NCBI GenBank assembly: GCA_932521035.1
Contig: OW051492.1
Span: forward strand, 6,324,001-6,388,000
Direction of reading: 5' to 3'
From: Oscheius dolichura
Taxonomy: Eukaryota > Nematoda > Chromadorea > Rhabditida > Rhabditidae
DNA: 64,000 nucleotides
In this document: positions 20,469-42,671 of the stretch, piece by piece
How the letters are laid out: each line of letters begins with the position of its first letter
How positions within the stretch are numbered: position 1 is the first letter of the stretch
The notes under the pieces: model-generated
Databases searched by the model: none
Seen by the model: only the letters and a program-made list of their open reading frames with translations
What the model was told of the DNA's origin: nothing
Translations under genes and position numbers: made by a program

Positions 20469-21776
20469 TTAACGCATTCCATACATGGCACCTAAAGTAG
20501 GGATCGCTTGAGGAACACATTCTGACAAGGCTGAAAGGGATGGTTCTACTAGCCCGTGAATTCCAGGAATAGTCTGGCCCGTCATCGGGTTCCATTGAGG
20601 CGACTCGCTTGAGGTAGAAGCTACATCTTTTACAGGTGTTTGAGATTCTTCTGGTGTAGGAGTTGTGCTAGTGGAACCAGTACCGATAGGAGCTTGTGGA
20701 GCAGAATTGACCTAGAAGACCTTATTTAATATGTTTTTTTTTGAATAATTAGAATTGATAAACATTTGAGGAAAAGTATACCTGGTCGTTAACGGTTAGC
20801 GGCTGACTGTTTTCAATTGATGTATAGATAGAAATTGGAGAAGGTGCGCGTTTGGCGGGAGTTTCATCCTGAAAACATTTGTGTCCGTTCTATATGTATG
20901 TAAAAATTCGTCGAGTTCATCCACTATTAGCAATGATAGTTTCAAAAAATATTTTATGATCACTTACATCATCTGGTTTATCCTGAATTTCATCTTCACG
21001 GTAGAGCTGCATACGGTGAAAATCAGTCAAATGGCACATGAGAGCCCAGGCGCTAAGAAAACGTTGATTACACGAAGCACATCTAATAGCTGTCGGTTCA
21101 GCTGGAATACAGATATTAAACCCCATTAAAAAAATCCTACTTTCAGCTCTGATGCTCTTACAGCCAGCGATGCGGTGATCCTTAAAAATCTCATAATCGC
21201 AAGTTACAAAACGGCAGCCTCCACAGATTAAGGTATCTGCCATAGCTAAATAAATGTAATAAACTTAGTATACAGAAAACATACCGCTATCGGAGAGGTC
21301 ATCATTACTAGTTCTATCTGATACAGCAAAATCACGATTTCTTCTATTCTGTTCAACAGTTTCGTCCAAAACACTACCAGAATCGTCACGAGAGTAGTCA
21401 TCATGGCGTCGCTTTCGGCTGAAAATCATTCAATCAGCTACCATTTTATTTAGTTCGGCATTTATAGTCTCGTTCAACATCCATGCTGTTAATTTGAAGA
21501 ATTAACGTAATGATCCAGAGTAACTGACAGTAATTTATCTCCAGGTTACTATACAACAGATTTGATTTTAAAATGGAATATAAAAAAATTTCCTAAAAAT
21601 TATTCACAAAAAAAGGATTCGTATTATTTTGAATAGAGTTATTGCCGTCGATATAGAAAGCATGAAAAGTAATATAAAAAACTTCTAAGGAGGAGTTCTG
21701 AAAGAAGAAAAATAAAGGAAGGGACTAACCTAGTGTCCTCGCTTGAAGGCTTTTTCTTGAATTGTGGTCCGCTCAT
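20469..21776 (-). CDS. Short BCL11-like zinc-finger protein
   Basis: Six exons (21776-21730, 21418-21285, 21245-21141, 21101-20968, 20868-20782, 20711-20469) join in phase to 249 residues. The N-terminus is basic and serine-rich (SGPQFKKKPSSEDTS). A CCHC finger (CGGCRFVTCDYEIFKDHRIA plus Cys) is followed by a C2H2 finger (CASCNQRFLSAWALMCHL...H). The sequence and order match the first two zinc fingers of the BCL11/CTIP family (CxxC..FxSAW..L..H). The three or more C-terminal DNA-binding fingers of BCL11 are missing; a Ser/Thr/Pro-rich tail replaces them. It lies 168 bp downstream of the RRM gene on the same strand, an operon-like spacing. Homology is convincing for the fingers; function is inferred. 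Confidence 0.75.
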
Positions 21777-21943
21777 TGCCAAGTGAACATCTAAGATATG
21801 TGATTATTAAAATGACGTAAATAAACTTTAAAAAAATCGTGCTTTTGTGTATTTCAGAAAAGAAATATATGACACAAGTAACAATATAAGAAAGAAATAA
21901 GATTAAAGAAAAAAGAGATCGATAAGAATACGCTAGGCATTCC

Positions 21944-22459
21944 TTAGCAAGCTAAAATACCTATGATAGCTCCTTTCCATCGCTTTCCATTGAGTTGTGT
22001 ACATGCTGCGTCAGCTTCTTGAGCATCAGAAAATTGAACAAAGGCATATCCCTAAATATTTGAATAAACCGAAGAAATTTTATAAAAATCCTCACCTTAA
22101 AGAATGTTACAGCTAAAAGTCTTCCATATGGTTTACACAGATCTATTAAATCGTCTCTGGTAATGCCAGCTCGAACAAGATTTCCAATAAAGACGCGTGC
22201 TCTAAATCACAATTGAAAACTCGCAATAATCAAAATGGCTACCTAACCATGGTTGGATCTTTTGAACTGGTGTCATAGCTGATATCTTGGTTTAGCACGG
22301 CAGATCCTACCCTAAAAATTAAACATAAATATACTCTACCCAATCATACATGTTTAAAAGGGAATTATATGGCATTCCGGTTCCATCTTCGCCGAATGTC
22401 GGCCGTTGTCCTCCATAAAGTGAGCTTGTGCTGTGCGCATAACCATATTCACCCATCAT
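21944..22459 (-). CDS. hnRNP C/RALY-like RRM protein
   Basis: Exons 22459-22350, 22311-22243, 22201-22096 and 22051-21944 join in phase to 130 residues, with introns of 37-44 nt. After a short linker ending SSKDPTMVRA, residues about 55-125 form one RRM: RNP2 is VFIGNL and RNP1 is KGYAFVQF. The sequence DPTMVRARVFIGNL closely resembles the hnRNP C/RALY group. The protein stops right after the RRM (KGAIIGILAC), so the coiled-coil and acidic tail of hnRNP C are absent. An acceptor (TTGCAG) at about 22494 shows an upstream exon; coding may start further 5'. Confidence 0.75.
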
Positions 22460-22837
22460 TGTTAGATATTGTGGAGGAACTGGAGTCCCTGCAATAAAAG
22501 TGAATAAACGTGTTAGAAAATAGACAAAAATAACATCAAGAGAATTGTAAACATACATAGAATTTGTAAAACAATAGGGCCACCTCATTTTTAGCAGCTG
22601 TGCTCGTCTCACCTGTTGGGGGCAGGTGTGTAAAACTCTCACACTACATCCATCACCGCCATTAGGCAGTCGCTCCGTCAATTTTTTATAGTTATTATTA
22701 TTGGTATAAGTGGGCCAGGCGAGCCCTAACACGTGCAATCAGTTAGTGTTATTACACCCAGAGGATTTTAACAACTGAAACCATATGTTCACGCATGTTA
22801 GGCCGACCAGAAGTTAGTAGGTGGCGCCCGACCTTGG

Positions 22838-23632
22838 ATGATCCACCAATGGTTCACCGGTTTAGTTATATTATCCACTCACAAAATATTATGTCGTTTA
22901 AGGGCACTTCTTCCATCGGAGGCAGTAAAAATTATTCCCACAAAATTATCAAGTGTATACCCCGAGGACTGCGATGAAAATGTCAAGAAAAAAGTAGAAT
23001 GGAGCATTTTGCAATTGAGCTGCATAGTCTCAGCATCTCTGATCCTTCTACTTCTTTGTCTTTTTCCACCGGGAAAAAGTTTGTTTCACATTGCTCACAA
23101 ACAGGTATATATAAACATATAATGAAAAGAAAACAATAATTCTAGAAAATCGTCATACAATTATTTGAGATGGCCGAAAACTTTGTACTAATAGTTTCGA
23201 TAACAGCGCTATTTATTTCATTTTTTCAAATACTTATGGTTTTCAAGCTACTAAAAACTCATCACCCAGACGCTACATTGTACGTTTCTATTGAAAAGGA
23301 GTCAACGGTTACAGGGCTCTTTCCTACATCGAAAAAACTAGTTTTCTACGGAATGTTGTCCAGATTCTCTGGGTTTCCGCTTTAGTGATATATACAATTG
23401 GTAAGCATATGAATAGAACCAAGAAAACGAATCTGATTTAGGGCTTCTTTCGACATTCTTACTAGACGTCAATAAAACTTCCACATCACGAGGATTCGCA
23501 GCAGTATTTGGAGCTTTCGCAGCAATAGCATGTGTACTTTTCATTGTACAGAGTATGAAATATTGGCTTTCTTCGATAAACAAACGAAAACTACATTATA
23601 TTTGTAATCCCCAATTCTCAACATTAGTTTAG
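22838..23632 (+). CDS. Multi-pass (about four TM) membrane protein, family unknown
   Basis: Exons 22838-23104, 23146-23279, 23315-23400 and 23442-23632 join in phase to 225 residues. Hydrophobic segments occur at about 62-82 (ILQLSCIVSASLILLLLCLF), 102-122 (FVLIVSITALFISFFQILMV), 145-170 and 183-205 (GFAAVFGAFAAIACVLFIVQ). The loop after the second segment is short and polar (THHPDATLALSYIEKTSF). The C-terminus is basic. I do not recognise the family. The first of three head-to-tail genes (this gene, microprotein, BBS9). The start is uncertain because the N-terminal 40 residues are weakly supported. Confidence 0.65.
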
Positions 23633-23910
23633 CATTTGCTTTTTGATCTCCCCAATTCCCAAAACAGTATATCCCTTGCTGTTGTATATGAGCTTGAAAT
23701 AAAGGATATACGGGCAAAACATTATCAGAAAACGTAACAAGGAGAGTAAAAGACGGGCTGAGGTGATGATCGGAAAAACCAAAAAGGGATGGAAAATGTG
23801 CTCGATTGATATCTTTTGCGACGGCGCGCGCGTGTGCGGCCAATTCCAACGTGGATCTAGAGCGTATCGGCTTATCTCTAAGTCAGTACTCCGCCTTTCA
23901 TTCAGCTAAA

Positions 23911-24372
23911 ATGGTAGAGCTTGGATCCAAAGGTTCGGTTTATTTTTCACATTTATAGTTACGTGGTCTACTCGGATGGAGTAGAGTTCATTTTATTATA
24001 CACTGGAATAAATCTATTGGGCATTTAACAATTTAGGCCCCTTCGGTCAGTCCTTCGACAACTCCGTATTTATTATTCCTGGTATTGTCATCGTCGCTCT
24101 CGTAGGTAAGTAGATTCATCATTTGTTTGTTTTTCTCTTGCCCTATGTTTACATTTTGACCGAAACGTACTGCAATCGTTTATTCTTTTCACATTGGTCA
24201 TTGGGTAGATTAATTCAGCAGGTTGTAGATATACCATTATGGAAATATGGAGAGTGGTGTACTTAACGATTGTAAAATTTCAGTTTTCTGTAGTTACAAG
24301 CTGTACAACTCGATTCAAGCTAAGGAGAACAAAGGCAAGAAGGCTAAGCGAGAAAGCAAGAAGAGCAATTAA
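23911..24372 (+). CDS. 59-residue single-TM microprotein
   Basis: Three small exons (23911-23932, 24037-24105, 24284-24372) join in phase. The product begins MVELGSKGPFGQSFDNS, has one membrane segment (VFIIPGIVIVALVVFCSYKL) and ends in a strongly basic tail (KGKKAKRESKKSN). TTCAG lies 6 nt before the ATG. Exon 1 is only 22 nt, so ORF-based annotation would miss it. The topology (short N-terminus, one TM, Lys-rich tail) fits a small ER or plasma-membrane regulatory subunit, but I do not recognise a family. It lies 209 bp upstream of BBS9. Confidence 0.7.
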
Positions 24373-24580
24373 TACGGAAAACCTGTAGCCCTCCAAATAG
24401 TTTTGGCTTTCTCCTGCTGGTTCTATTATGTGATATTACATTCTTGTCAAGAAGTTATCATTTATTTATGTATTTATTGAATTATCGATCTTACTGGAAA
24501 ATGTCCCTTTATCTTCGTGACGAGGGTGGGGGTGATTCTATGTGGATTTGCGGTGGCCCCGTCTCCATGACGACCGCCAG

Positions 24581-27395
24581 ATGTCTTTGTTTCGTTTCAT
24601 AGAAGCTTACTCCTACAATGTCCCTAATAGTTCGACATTTGCTATTGGCAAATTATGTACAGGAGACCGAGGTAATTAGCCTGTAAAATTCTTCGACTTT
24701 CTGCAAAACGTTGCTATTTATATAGTTCTCAGAGGTCTATAGCAAAGTTAGCAACTTATTCTAGAACAAATCGTAATCGGGGGAGAAGATGGGCTGATCA
24801 CAGTGATTGATCCTACTATAAGTCCCCAATCGAGCAAGGACTCGTTTATAGCTCAGCATCAAACAGACGATCCTGTTATCCAGGTGTAAATGCTAAATAA
24901 TTATAACATTATTTTTAGGTGGCGATAGGGAATTTTCTACAATATCCAGACCCGGTAGTTGCCGTTCTTCATACCACTTCCCTTGCTCACTATACCCTCC
25001 GCTATGGTTTCTTTTATTCGATATTTCAGCAAGACCTTTTAGACGAACAAGATCCAGCGAATACTTCTTTCCAACTAGCATTTACTCATGACATAGGGGA
25101 ACCAGCCCACTGTATGTGTGTTGTCGACGACGAGCAGCACCCTCAAATTTTGGTGGAGACCGTGAGCTGCCGTCTTCACCTCTTCCAAGGAGACCAGTGT
25201 CTCTTTTCCCGGGCCTCTCTGCCCGCCCTTTTTCCTGGTCCAATTGCCTATCACCGCCTGACGAGCTCCCTCAACATCGCCTGTGGTTACCATATCTACA
25301 GCGTTAAATTCAGCCTTCTGTCCAGTCTTAGCAATAACGGCAAAAAGATTTCGGTTGGTTTTTCTCCCCGACGCCCTATCAGTCGAGTTCAGTTTGACTG
25401 GAGCTTCAATTGCGGCGACTGGCCGCTTCAAGTTTTCGCCGTAGACCATCTGCCCGCGCAGCCGAGTGTTCTCGTGGTCGCCCGACGCAACATTTTCTGT
25501 CTGCCGGCCACGGAGCCCGACCGGATACGGTGGCAGGTCCGGCTCGAGACCATCGCCATCAGTGCCCACGCCTACAGATGTGACGATGGTGGGGAACCCT
25601 GTGACCCTTTTTATTCCCTGTCTAGAAACGGACGGCGTCCGCTATCTGGTGGCCACCGCCTCGAACACCCTCCTCGTCTTCAAAGACAATCAATTGCTCT
25701 GGAACTGCCAGGCGGACTTCTCCCCCATCGCGTTTTGCCGGAGTTCCTTGAAGTGGGACTCGCCCCCTCCAAATAGCCCAAATGTATTTCAGCTCGAGCT
25801 GCCAGCATATGCTCGCCCTGCTATCTGTCGACGGCCGGGTTACCGTCGGCTACTTGGGGACCGAGCCCCACCTATTCAAAGTAGGTCCCTCGTCTTTTTT
25901 AACCACCCCGCCAGCCGAGCCACGACAACCGGGTCCGCGACTTCAAAGAGATGGTCGACGAATTGCGAGATCTCGAGAAAACCATTGGAGGCGGCCCCGC
26001 CCTCCCCATCACCGGCGCCCTTAAAAATTTGACGCTGTCATTCGAGGTGGAGAGCGACAAAAACGAGGTATTCCGCCGAATTACAAGGGGCAGCCCCTGT
26101 TTCAGCCTGTTTCCCGCGGCGAGGTGCCCCGTATCCTGGTGAGAGTCGTCCTCCAAGGAGTCCCCACGGGGAATACTGTAGAGCTGTCCGTCTGCTCCCC
26201 CTTGACATATACCACACGATGTATTGAATAGCTGGAAGTGACCGAAAGAGAGGGTTTTAGATGGATCGGGCGAGTCGATTGGGCTGGACCTGAGGGTGGG
26301 CAGCCGGATCCCCTGGACGACGGTGGTCGACGTCGTCGCCGTCTGCTCGCCTTCTCAGGGTAGGACACTCGCCATTTCCATATCCAAAGTATCTTCCAGT
26401 CACGTGTGTGTCCAAGTTTCGTCTTCTTCTCAACAATATCCTGGCCGAAGCTACCCCCGACCGTAATTCTGACCTCAAAATAACCTTCGAGCTGGACCGG
26501 CATACCATTCCTTTGAATGAACTTTTCCCAGGTGACGATTCCCGGTCGCCCCCGATCAAATCTGTTCAGAATTTCATACTGAAAATCCTTCTTCTATCGC
26601 CTTTCAGCCATATGGTCCGTGCGATTCGACCGTATCCATTTTCACGGCAAATAAAACGAGTAAGATTGTTTTAGGTGATCAGGCACAACAAAAACTCAGA
26701 TCGATATCGAATTCAATCCGACAAAATAGAACTATTGGCGTTGATTTCAAGAGAATTGGTGGACAGGCTGAAGACTCACGATGCGAACATTTCCCTGAAT
26801 TCTCGAGCTCCCTTAGAATATTTACAGACGAGAGTGGAGAAACAAATTGAAGTCTTTTATGAGAGAGAATTATATTTATCGAAGACTTCAGGTAGAGGAA
26901 ACCTTGAGGAAGATTTCTGCTGAATTAGAAAGAGCCAGCTTGGAACTACGCGCTATACAGGCCCTGGTTATCTCAAAAACACATAATACGAAACACGCGA
27001 ATATGGATCACATTGATCTACTCTACAAAACGTCCCACGGTAAAATGTTGGAAATGATCGAGATGGCTATCGGGAAGAAAAACGCAAAAGAAGAATTGGA
27101 AAATGAATTGTGTGCTGTATTCGACATAATTTCCTTGATAGGCGGTTTCAGTAAGCAAGAGACCCTAGTTGACGGGCATTTTTATGGGAATACTCAACAG
27201 GTAGAATATTCGGTGGGCAGGAGAAATATCTTGCAGACCCTTGTGGAGAGACTAGCGTGGGCAACGAAGAAAACTGATATTACGGAAGCATTGGAGACAT
27301 TATGCCAGCACACAAGTAAAGTATTACCCCAGATTGCGGAAGAGGAACAAGAAGAAGACTATGAATCCCCAGAGCCTTACGGAGTTCCCATCTAA
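24581..27395 (+). CDS. bbs9: BBS9 / PTHB1, BBSome subunit
   Basis: The BBSome carries membrane proteins in and out of cilia. The protein starts MSLFRF, as in PTHB1. The N-terminal beta-propeller is recognisable from GGEDGLITVIDP, LFPGPIAYHRLTSS, ARRNIFCLP and SVDGRVTVGYLGTEPHLF. The later domains include LKNLTLSFEVE, FELDRHTIPLNELFP and SDRYRIQSDKIELL, and the C-terminal helical region reads LELRAIQALVISKTHN through AVFDIISLIGG. Clear exons: 24581-24671, 24765-24883, 24919-25588, 25626-25752, 25793-25880, then about five more to 27395. The junctions around 26200-26640 are not fully resolved. GC content is higher in the middle exons (25.1-26.4 kb) than at either end. Confidence 0.9.
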
Positions 27396-27465
27396 AAAAT
27401 TACGCATATAATGCAAATATTCATCGTCACTTGGTATATCAAAAATATAGCAATTATATAGGTTG

Positions 27466-28200
27466 TTATGCAAGATCAAAATCGTCTCTTGTATTGTTGT
27501 AATCTAGAACATGTTGTTTCACTTTGCTATTATTCGTCCATGTAATAATGTCCTCCATTGCTCGAGTAACCATAAACGAAGGATCAGTCACTAATTTGGG
27601 GCCCACACGTACGTGGCCATGTTCAACCTGAATATATCGTTTAAAAAGTACCTATGAAAAGTTACAAAATCACTAGCTGTTTTGATGCTATCTACCATCC
27701 CTGTTCTTTTCATAACCACGGGAAGCCGTCTTCGAGCAAAACAAGCGGCCGAAATCTGAAAGTTTGAAGATAAATATAAAAAGCTGTACGATTACTAAAA
27801 CGAACTGGTATACTAACCTTTCCCAGACGTTCGGCTGAGTCAGCTGTAGGTATCACCCCTGCGTCATAGAACTTCTTAAGCATTGCTCTTGTAATTTTCG
27901 AACGAATTGGATCATTTTCTGGAAGTTCCTTCAGCTTTTCGGCAATACCTCTAGCTTCCGCTGCTAATTTATTGTAGAGGGAATAGTGCTCTCTCTTCTT
28001 AATTTGATACCTACAACGGACAGAAGCATTAGCACATAAACAGTGAATTCAATAAATATTACGTGTCCCATTCGCTCACGAAATACCGAAACTTACCTTG
28101 CTATCATTTCATTTTGTTTTCCTTTCTGATCAACCTCCCACGTAACAAAATCGGTTTTCTTGAGTAGTTTCTGTTCATGGAGTTTTAGTTTGCGGACCAT
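27466..28200 (-). CDS. imp3: IMP3, U3 snoRNP protein
   Basis: Four exons (28200-28097, 28010-27818, 27755-27666, 27627-27466) give 182 residues, close to human IMP3 (184). IMP3 binds U3 snoRNA in the small-subunit processome. It begins [18 protein letters not shown]; an S4-type RNA-binding region includes [16 protein letters not shown], and the end is [15 protein letters not shown]. It converges on BBS9, with only 70 bp between the stop codons. A TTTCTAG acceptor lies just before the ATG. Confidence 0.95.
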
Positions 28201-28601
28201 ATTCGACTGAAGTCTAGAAAGATGTTTTTACATGTGAAAACTGGATGGTAACTAATAAATGAAAAACATCCAAGAAATAATTTTTAAAGTAGCGAAAATT
28301 GTTTTATTGAATTGAAAGCAAGTTTACTACAGAAGAGTATAAGCACATAATTATATACAAGCGTTTAAACGCTATATTAACATCTTAGCTGTAAGATAAA
28401 ACTCTAAAACCCGAATAAGAACAACTAATTATTAGTAATCTTTTGCAGAGTCGAGCGTGAGCTAAACAGAGGCACTAATTGCAATGACGATAGCACAAAA
28501 ACCGGTGAAGATCGACGAATAACTTTGGTTTCTGAATAAATGATAATATTGTATAAGATTTTAAAAAAAAGTCAGAAAATATCGCTACTTCAACTTACGG
28601 G

Positions 28602-29363
28602 TCAGCAGCGCTTTGATTTTTTGTATAACGTTGTAGGAGAGGAGGGAGATCTAGGCCTCTTCCGCCGCTGAAGTTGACCAGAAAGGAAGTTATTGAGATC
28701 AGTACGATTAGGAGAAGCAGTAAGATTTGGGCCAGATAGAGCCTGAGGCTATGAATTTTTAACTATTAAGTTATTTACCTGTTGGAAAACGAGAACTGCA
28801 GAGATTGTGTCGCCGTCTACACCTGGTTTAGCACAATGTGGTTCTTCATTACACAATCCCATATTACGGTAAAGGTGTTCCAAAAGAGTATTTATATCAA
28901 CTTTTCCACTTGATGTTAATTTTGCAAGTATTTCCTAGAAGGTAAAAAATTGCTATTGAAAAACAAAGTATACAACATTAATTTCTGGATGTAGTTTTTT
29001 TTAAAAACAAAATTACCTTTGCTAGCATTGTTCGCCCGGCGGCTATTCCTTTGTCAAATCCTTTTCTGCTTGCCTCCACAGCAGTCTAAAGCATAAAAAA
29101 ATTTATTGCAAATGAAATTGTACAGACCTTATACAATTGCGTGGTTGCAGCTGCTGAGGTTTGTAAATGTTTCCATGAATTCTCTCTGTATATCCGAGTA
29201 ACTGTTTGTGCACAATTCTATAAATTTGATGTTACGAAAGACGAAGTGAGCGAACTTGAAAGTCTTGCCAGAGCTTTTCATTTTCCGGCTCCTCTTCAGG
29301 ACAAGTTATATGACGGCTCGGTGAAGCGCCTGTATGGCCCAAATGGTGATGGTCACTAGTCAT
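28602..29363 (-). CDS. HAPSTR1 (C16orf72) homologue
   Basis: Exons 29363-29256, 29217-29128, 29085-29017, 28934-28779 and 28748-28602 join in phase to 189 residues. Known: HAPSTR1 is a conserved nuclear stress-response protein that works with the HUWE1 ubiquitin ligase. The core match is NEKLWQDFQN...TTQLYKTAV and SRKGFDKGIAAGRTML, against human KLWHLFQNSATAVAQLYK and RSFDIGIQIG. The C-terminus (DLNNFLSGQ, RRKRPRSP, YKKSKRC) resembles the basic nuclear-localisation tail. TTGTAG lies 9 nt before the ATG. It is divergent to SMG1 across 637 bp. Confidence 0.85.
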
Positions 29364-30000
29364 TTGTGCCGTCTACAAATCAAAGAATACGATTAAAAAA
29401 ACTAGCAGATACATTCACATATTTCACTGATAAATACTAACTTTTTTTTGCTTATGTCATCGGAGCAATATGACCCTCAAACAAAGCCTGACAACAAAAT
29501 AAAAAAAGGAGTTTCTAATTGCGTTTATCTTAGCAAAAGGAGCAAACCAAAAAACCAAGCGAAAGGAAGGAAAAATCGCTTTCGCCGACTACAAGGGCGG
29601 GATCAGTAAACGGCAAGCATGGAAGGGGAGAAACAGATTTTGGCTTATTGTCGGGAAAATTTTATTATTTTCTTCTACAAATCGACCACTTGCAAACCGA
29701 AGTGTATCACCATGTTGCATATAATTATATATTATTTACGAAAGTTTATATATAACCTATGTAAACTAAAAGGATACGTTTACTACTGTTTTTGAACTAG
29801 TAAATTCGCTCATTATTACTTTTGCTTTTGAACCGCGCTATAGTTCGTTTTGATTGCAGTGATCTCTTTTTGTATATAAACTGTTATTCTTTCAATTCAA
29901 ACTATTCAATCTGCTTGGTTTAGATATACAGTTACAATCTCAATAAAGCACCACATTCTCGACATATGTAAAAACAATTGGATTACTTATCAGAACATCG
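29364..30000. promoter_or_regulatory. Divergent intergenic region, HAPSTR1 / SMG1
   Basis: About 640 bp, AT-rich, containing the promoters of both flanking genes. Acceptor-like sites adjoin both start codons (TTGTAG and TTATCAG). No RNA gene recognised. Confidence 0.4.
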
Positions 30001-37916
<7,916 letters not shown>

Positions 37917-38722
37917 TCAAAGGATAATTTGAACGTTCAGCTGTAGGTGTTTTAGCGCTATTGCCTTTTAGTTTCGTTATGAGCGACTATACTTTTTTAT
38001 TATTATAAACTTTTCAGTTATGGTTTGCAAGAGCATACTTGATTATGCTTCGGTCTTCAGCCCATCTCCCATGAGATACTCAACAGTATCAGGCTCTTAT
38101 GGCCATCGTTGGTCGTCTTTTGTCATCTAGTCTGGGAATTGCTTTGACCGTCAAAATCATTTTCCTGTAATATGCCTGGCACCATCGTTTCTGGGTTGGG
38201 TCATTCTAAACAACAAGGAAGACAACGATATGTCTATCCAACTATTTTATTCATGTGCCTGGAAAAATAAAATCTGTTTTTAAAAAGTTGTACCTGCTGA
38301 CTCCATAAGGTTTTTGTTTTACCGAATGTTGTAATGAAGTTTCAAGTACGAGTTGTATACGGTTATTCGCCTGTCTCACCATATCATACTTACTTTGTTG
38401 TTTTACCAGTCTTTTGCTTATCTCAAGTTTTCACGGAGAAATTTTGTTTGTTTCACTGTCGATTGGTGTACTACCGTATGAATCGCTAGGTGTAAGGGGC
38501 GGGTGTACGCATTTCGGCGCAGACAGCCCGGGATATTGCAATTGGTACATTTGTATAAAGGCATTTTTCGCTTTTGTTATATTCCTGTCACAAATGACAT
38601 CCACTCTAATTTGTTAGTGACTTTTTACAATAACGTTTCTTTCCGCAAACAATTTTGTAACTTCTATAGTTTATTTGTTTTGAAAAGTTTTAACATGATT
38701 ATTAAGAAAGCCACTTTGTAGG
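37917..38722. other. Intergenic, no gene recognised
   Basis: About 800 bp between SMG1 and the NDUFA4-like gene. No coding exon with motif or splice support is visible on either strand; a non-coding RNA cannot be excluded. A short GC-richer patch lies at about 38485-38530. Confidence 0.35.
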
Positions 38723-39609
38723 ATGTCACTCTCGACACTGACACCTCGTCTTGTGTCGAAAAGATGCCTGGCTCAGATCATGGTTATCCGTTGTGCTTCT
38801 GGAGGTCTCTCTATTAAGGTAGGTTATATTACCATTATTTTGCTTTTTGCACGTTAGATGAAGGAGTGAAACAGGTTAATTTCTCTACAAATAAGGACGT
38901 CAAAATTCACAAACTATTACAGCAAGATCAGACGTTGAAGACTAATGAAAGCGGTTTCTTCAAATACGAGCGTGACATTTCCAGAGATAAGAGGTACTCC
39001 AATCCCCAAAAGTTGGGAGATACCCCTATGAGGTAAATTTTAAAATTTAAATTACCTGTATATCAGACAATTCTGTTTTTAATTATTATTATAATGTTTT
39101 ATTTGCTAATTCAGATTCATGTTCCGCCGTCTTGGGCATGCTTATGAAATTTGGCCACTTTATGCTCTTACTGGAGTCTGGCTTATTCTTTTCTGTTACA
39201 CCGTGTACTACTCCTTTGAAAAAGCCGAGATTTGGCTCGATAGAAGTACGCTTTATTTGCGAAGGAGCATCATGAGTTCTTATAGGCCATAGCACTGCAC
39301 CATGGGATTGGGAGAGGATTCGTGATAATTATTGGAAGAAGCCGACCCTTGTGTAAGTTATTTTGTGTACATTTGCTCATTAGCACGTTGATTGATGCGA
39401 GAATTGATATCACTGGATGCAATACACTTGATCGTCGCTTTTCTGGAGTTTCGTTAAAACTCCCGGTCTTAGACGAATGAAGTATATCTTTGGAACGCTT
39501 AGCAAATTTCAGATTTGACACCGAAGGAGTTACTCGCCAGCGCATTCCTCTCATGGAAACTATTCAGGATGAGATGGTTGCTGCAGCAAAGGCTCGTGGA
39601 ACTCGATAA
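38723..39609 (+). CDS. Mitochondrial single-TM protein, NDUFA4-like
   Basis: Exons 38723-38818, 38875-39032, 39115-39245, 39286-39352 and 39513-39609 join in phase to 182 residues. The N-terminus (MSLSTLTPRLVSKRCLAQIM) has the Arg/Ser-rich, acid-free profile of a mitochondrial presequence. One membrane segment (IWPLYALTGVWLILFCYTVY) is followed by a WDWERIRDNYWKKP stretch. Short N-side matrix region, single TM, then an aromatic segment resembles NDUFA4/COX-associated small subunits, but similarity is weak and the C-terminal 40 residues are extra. A respiratory-chain accessory subunit is the best guess. TTGTAG lies 1 nt before the ATG. It is followed 132 bp later by AFG2 on the same strand. 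Confidence 0.6.
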
Positions 39610-39741
39610 GATGTATCTAGAACTATCTAGTGTATGAACGAAATAAATTCTCTTCTTGTTCGTAAACAACGTCTTCTAGTCAATTCTTTTCTTTTATCTT
39701 TTTTTACTCTCCTGACTTGTTTTTTGACAGCTCCACTTAAG

Positions 39742-42439
<2,698 letters not shown>

Positions 42440-42671
42440 TGAAAGGAGATGGACGTTACATTGTTGATTTTACAGTTGTTAATAAAGTTATCAAAATTAT
42501 AATGCAGCATACACGAAATGAAAGCACGAATTAAATTATTTGGGTTTGGCCCGTAAAATGTGAAACCTAAAACAGGGGGAGCCTCGGCTCGGAAAAAACA
42601 TGCACTGGATAGCCCGTGAAGCTGAGATGGTAAAAGAGACGGGAGACAGAAAAAATGTAAAAGCAGGAATG

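Noticed and set aside
23541-23849. Minus-strand 102-codon frame after the four-TM gene
   Set aside because: Overlaps the last exon antisense and lacks any motif or splice support.
25350-25385. Candidate 29-nt intron in BBS9 (GTTGGT...TATCAG)
   Set aside because: Removing it breaks the frame, whereas reading through keeps the BBS9 sequence continuous.
29141-29359. Plus-strand 72-codon frame
   Set aside because: Antisense shadow of the HAPSTR1 homologue exons 1-2, whose protein similarity is clear.
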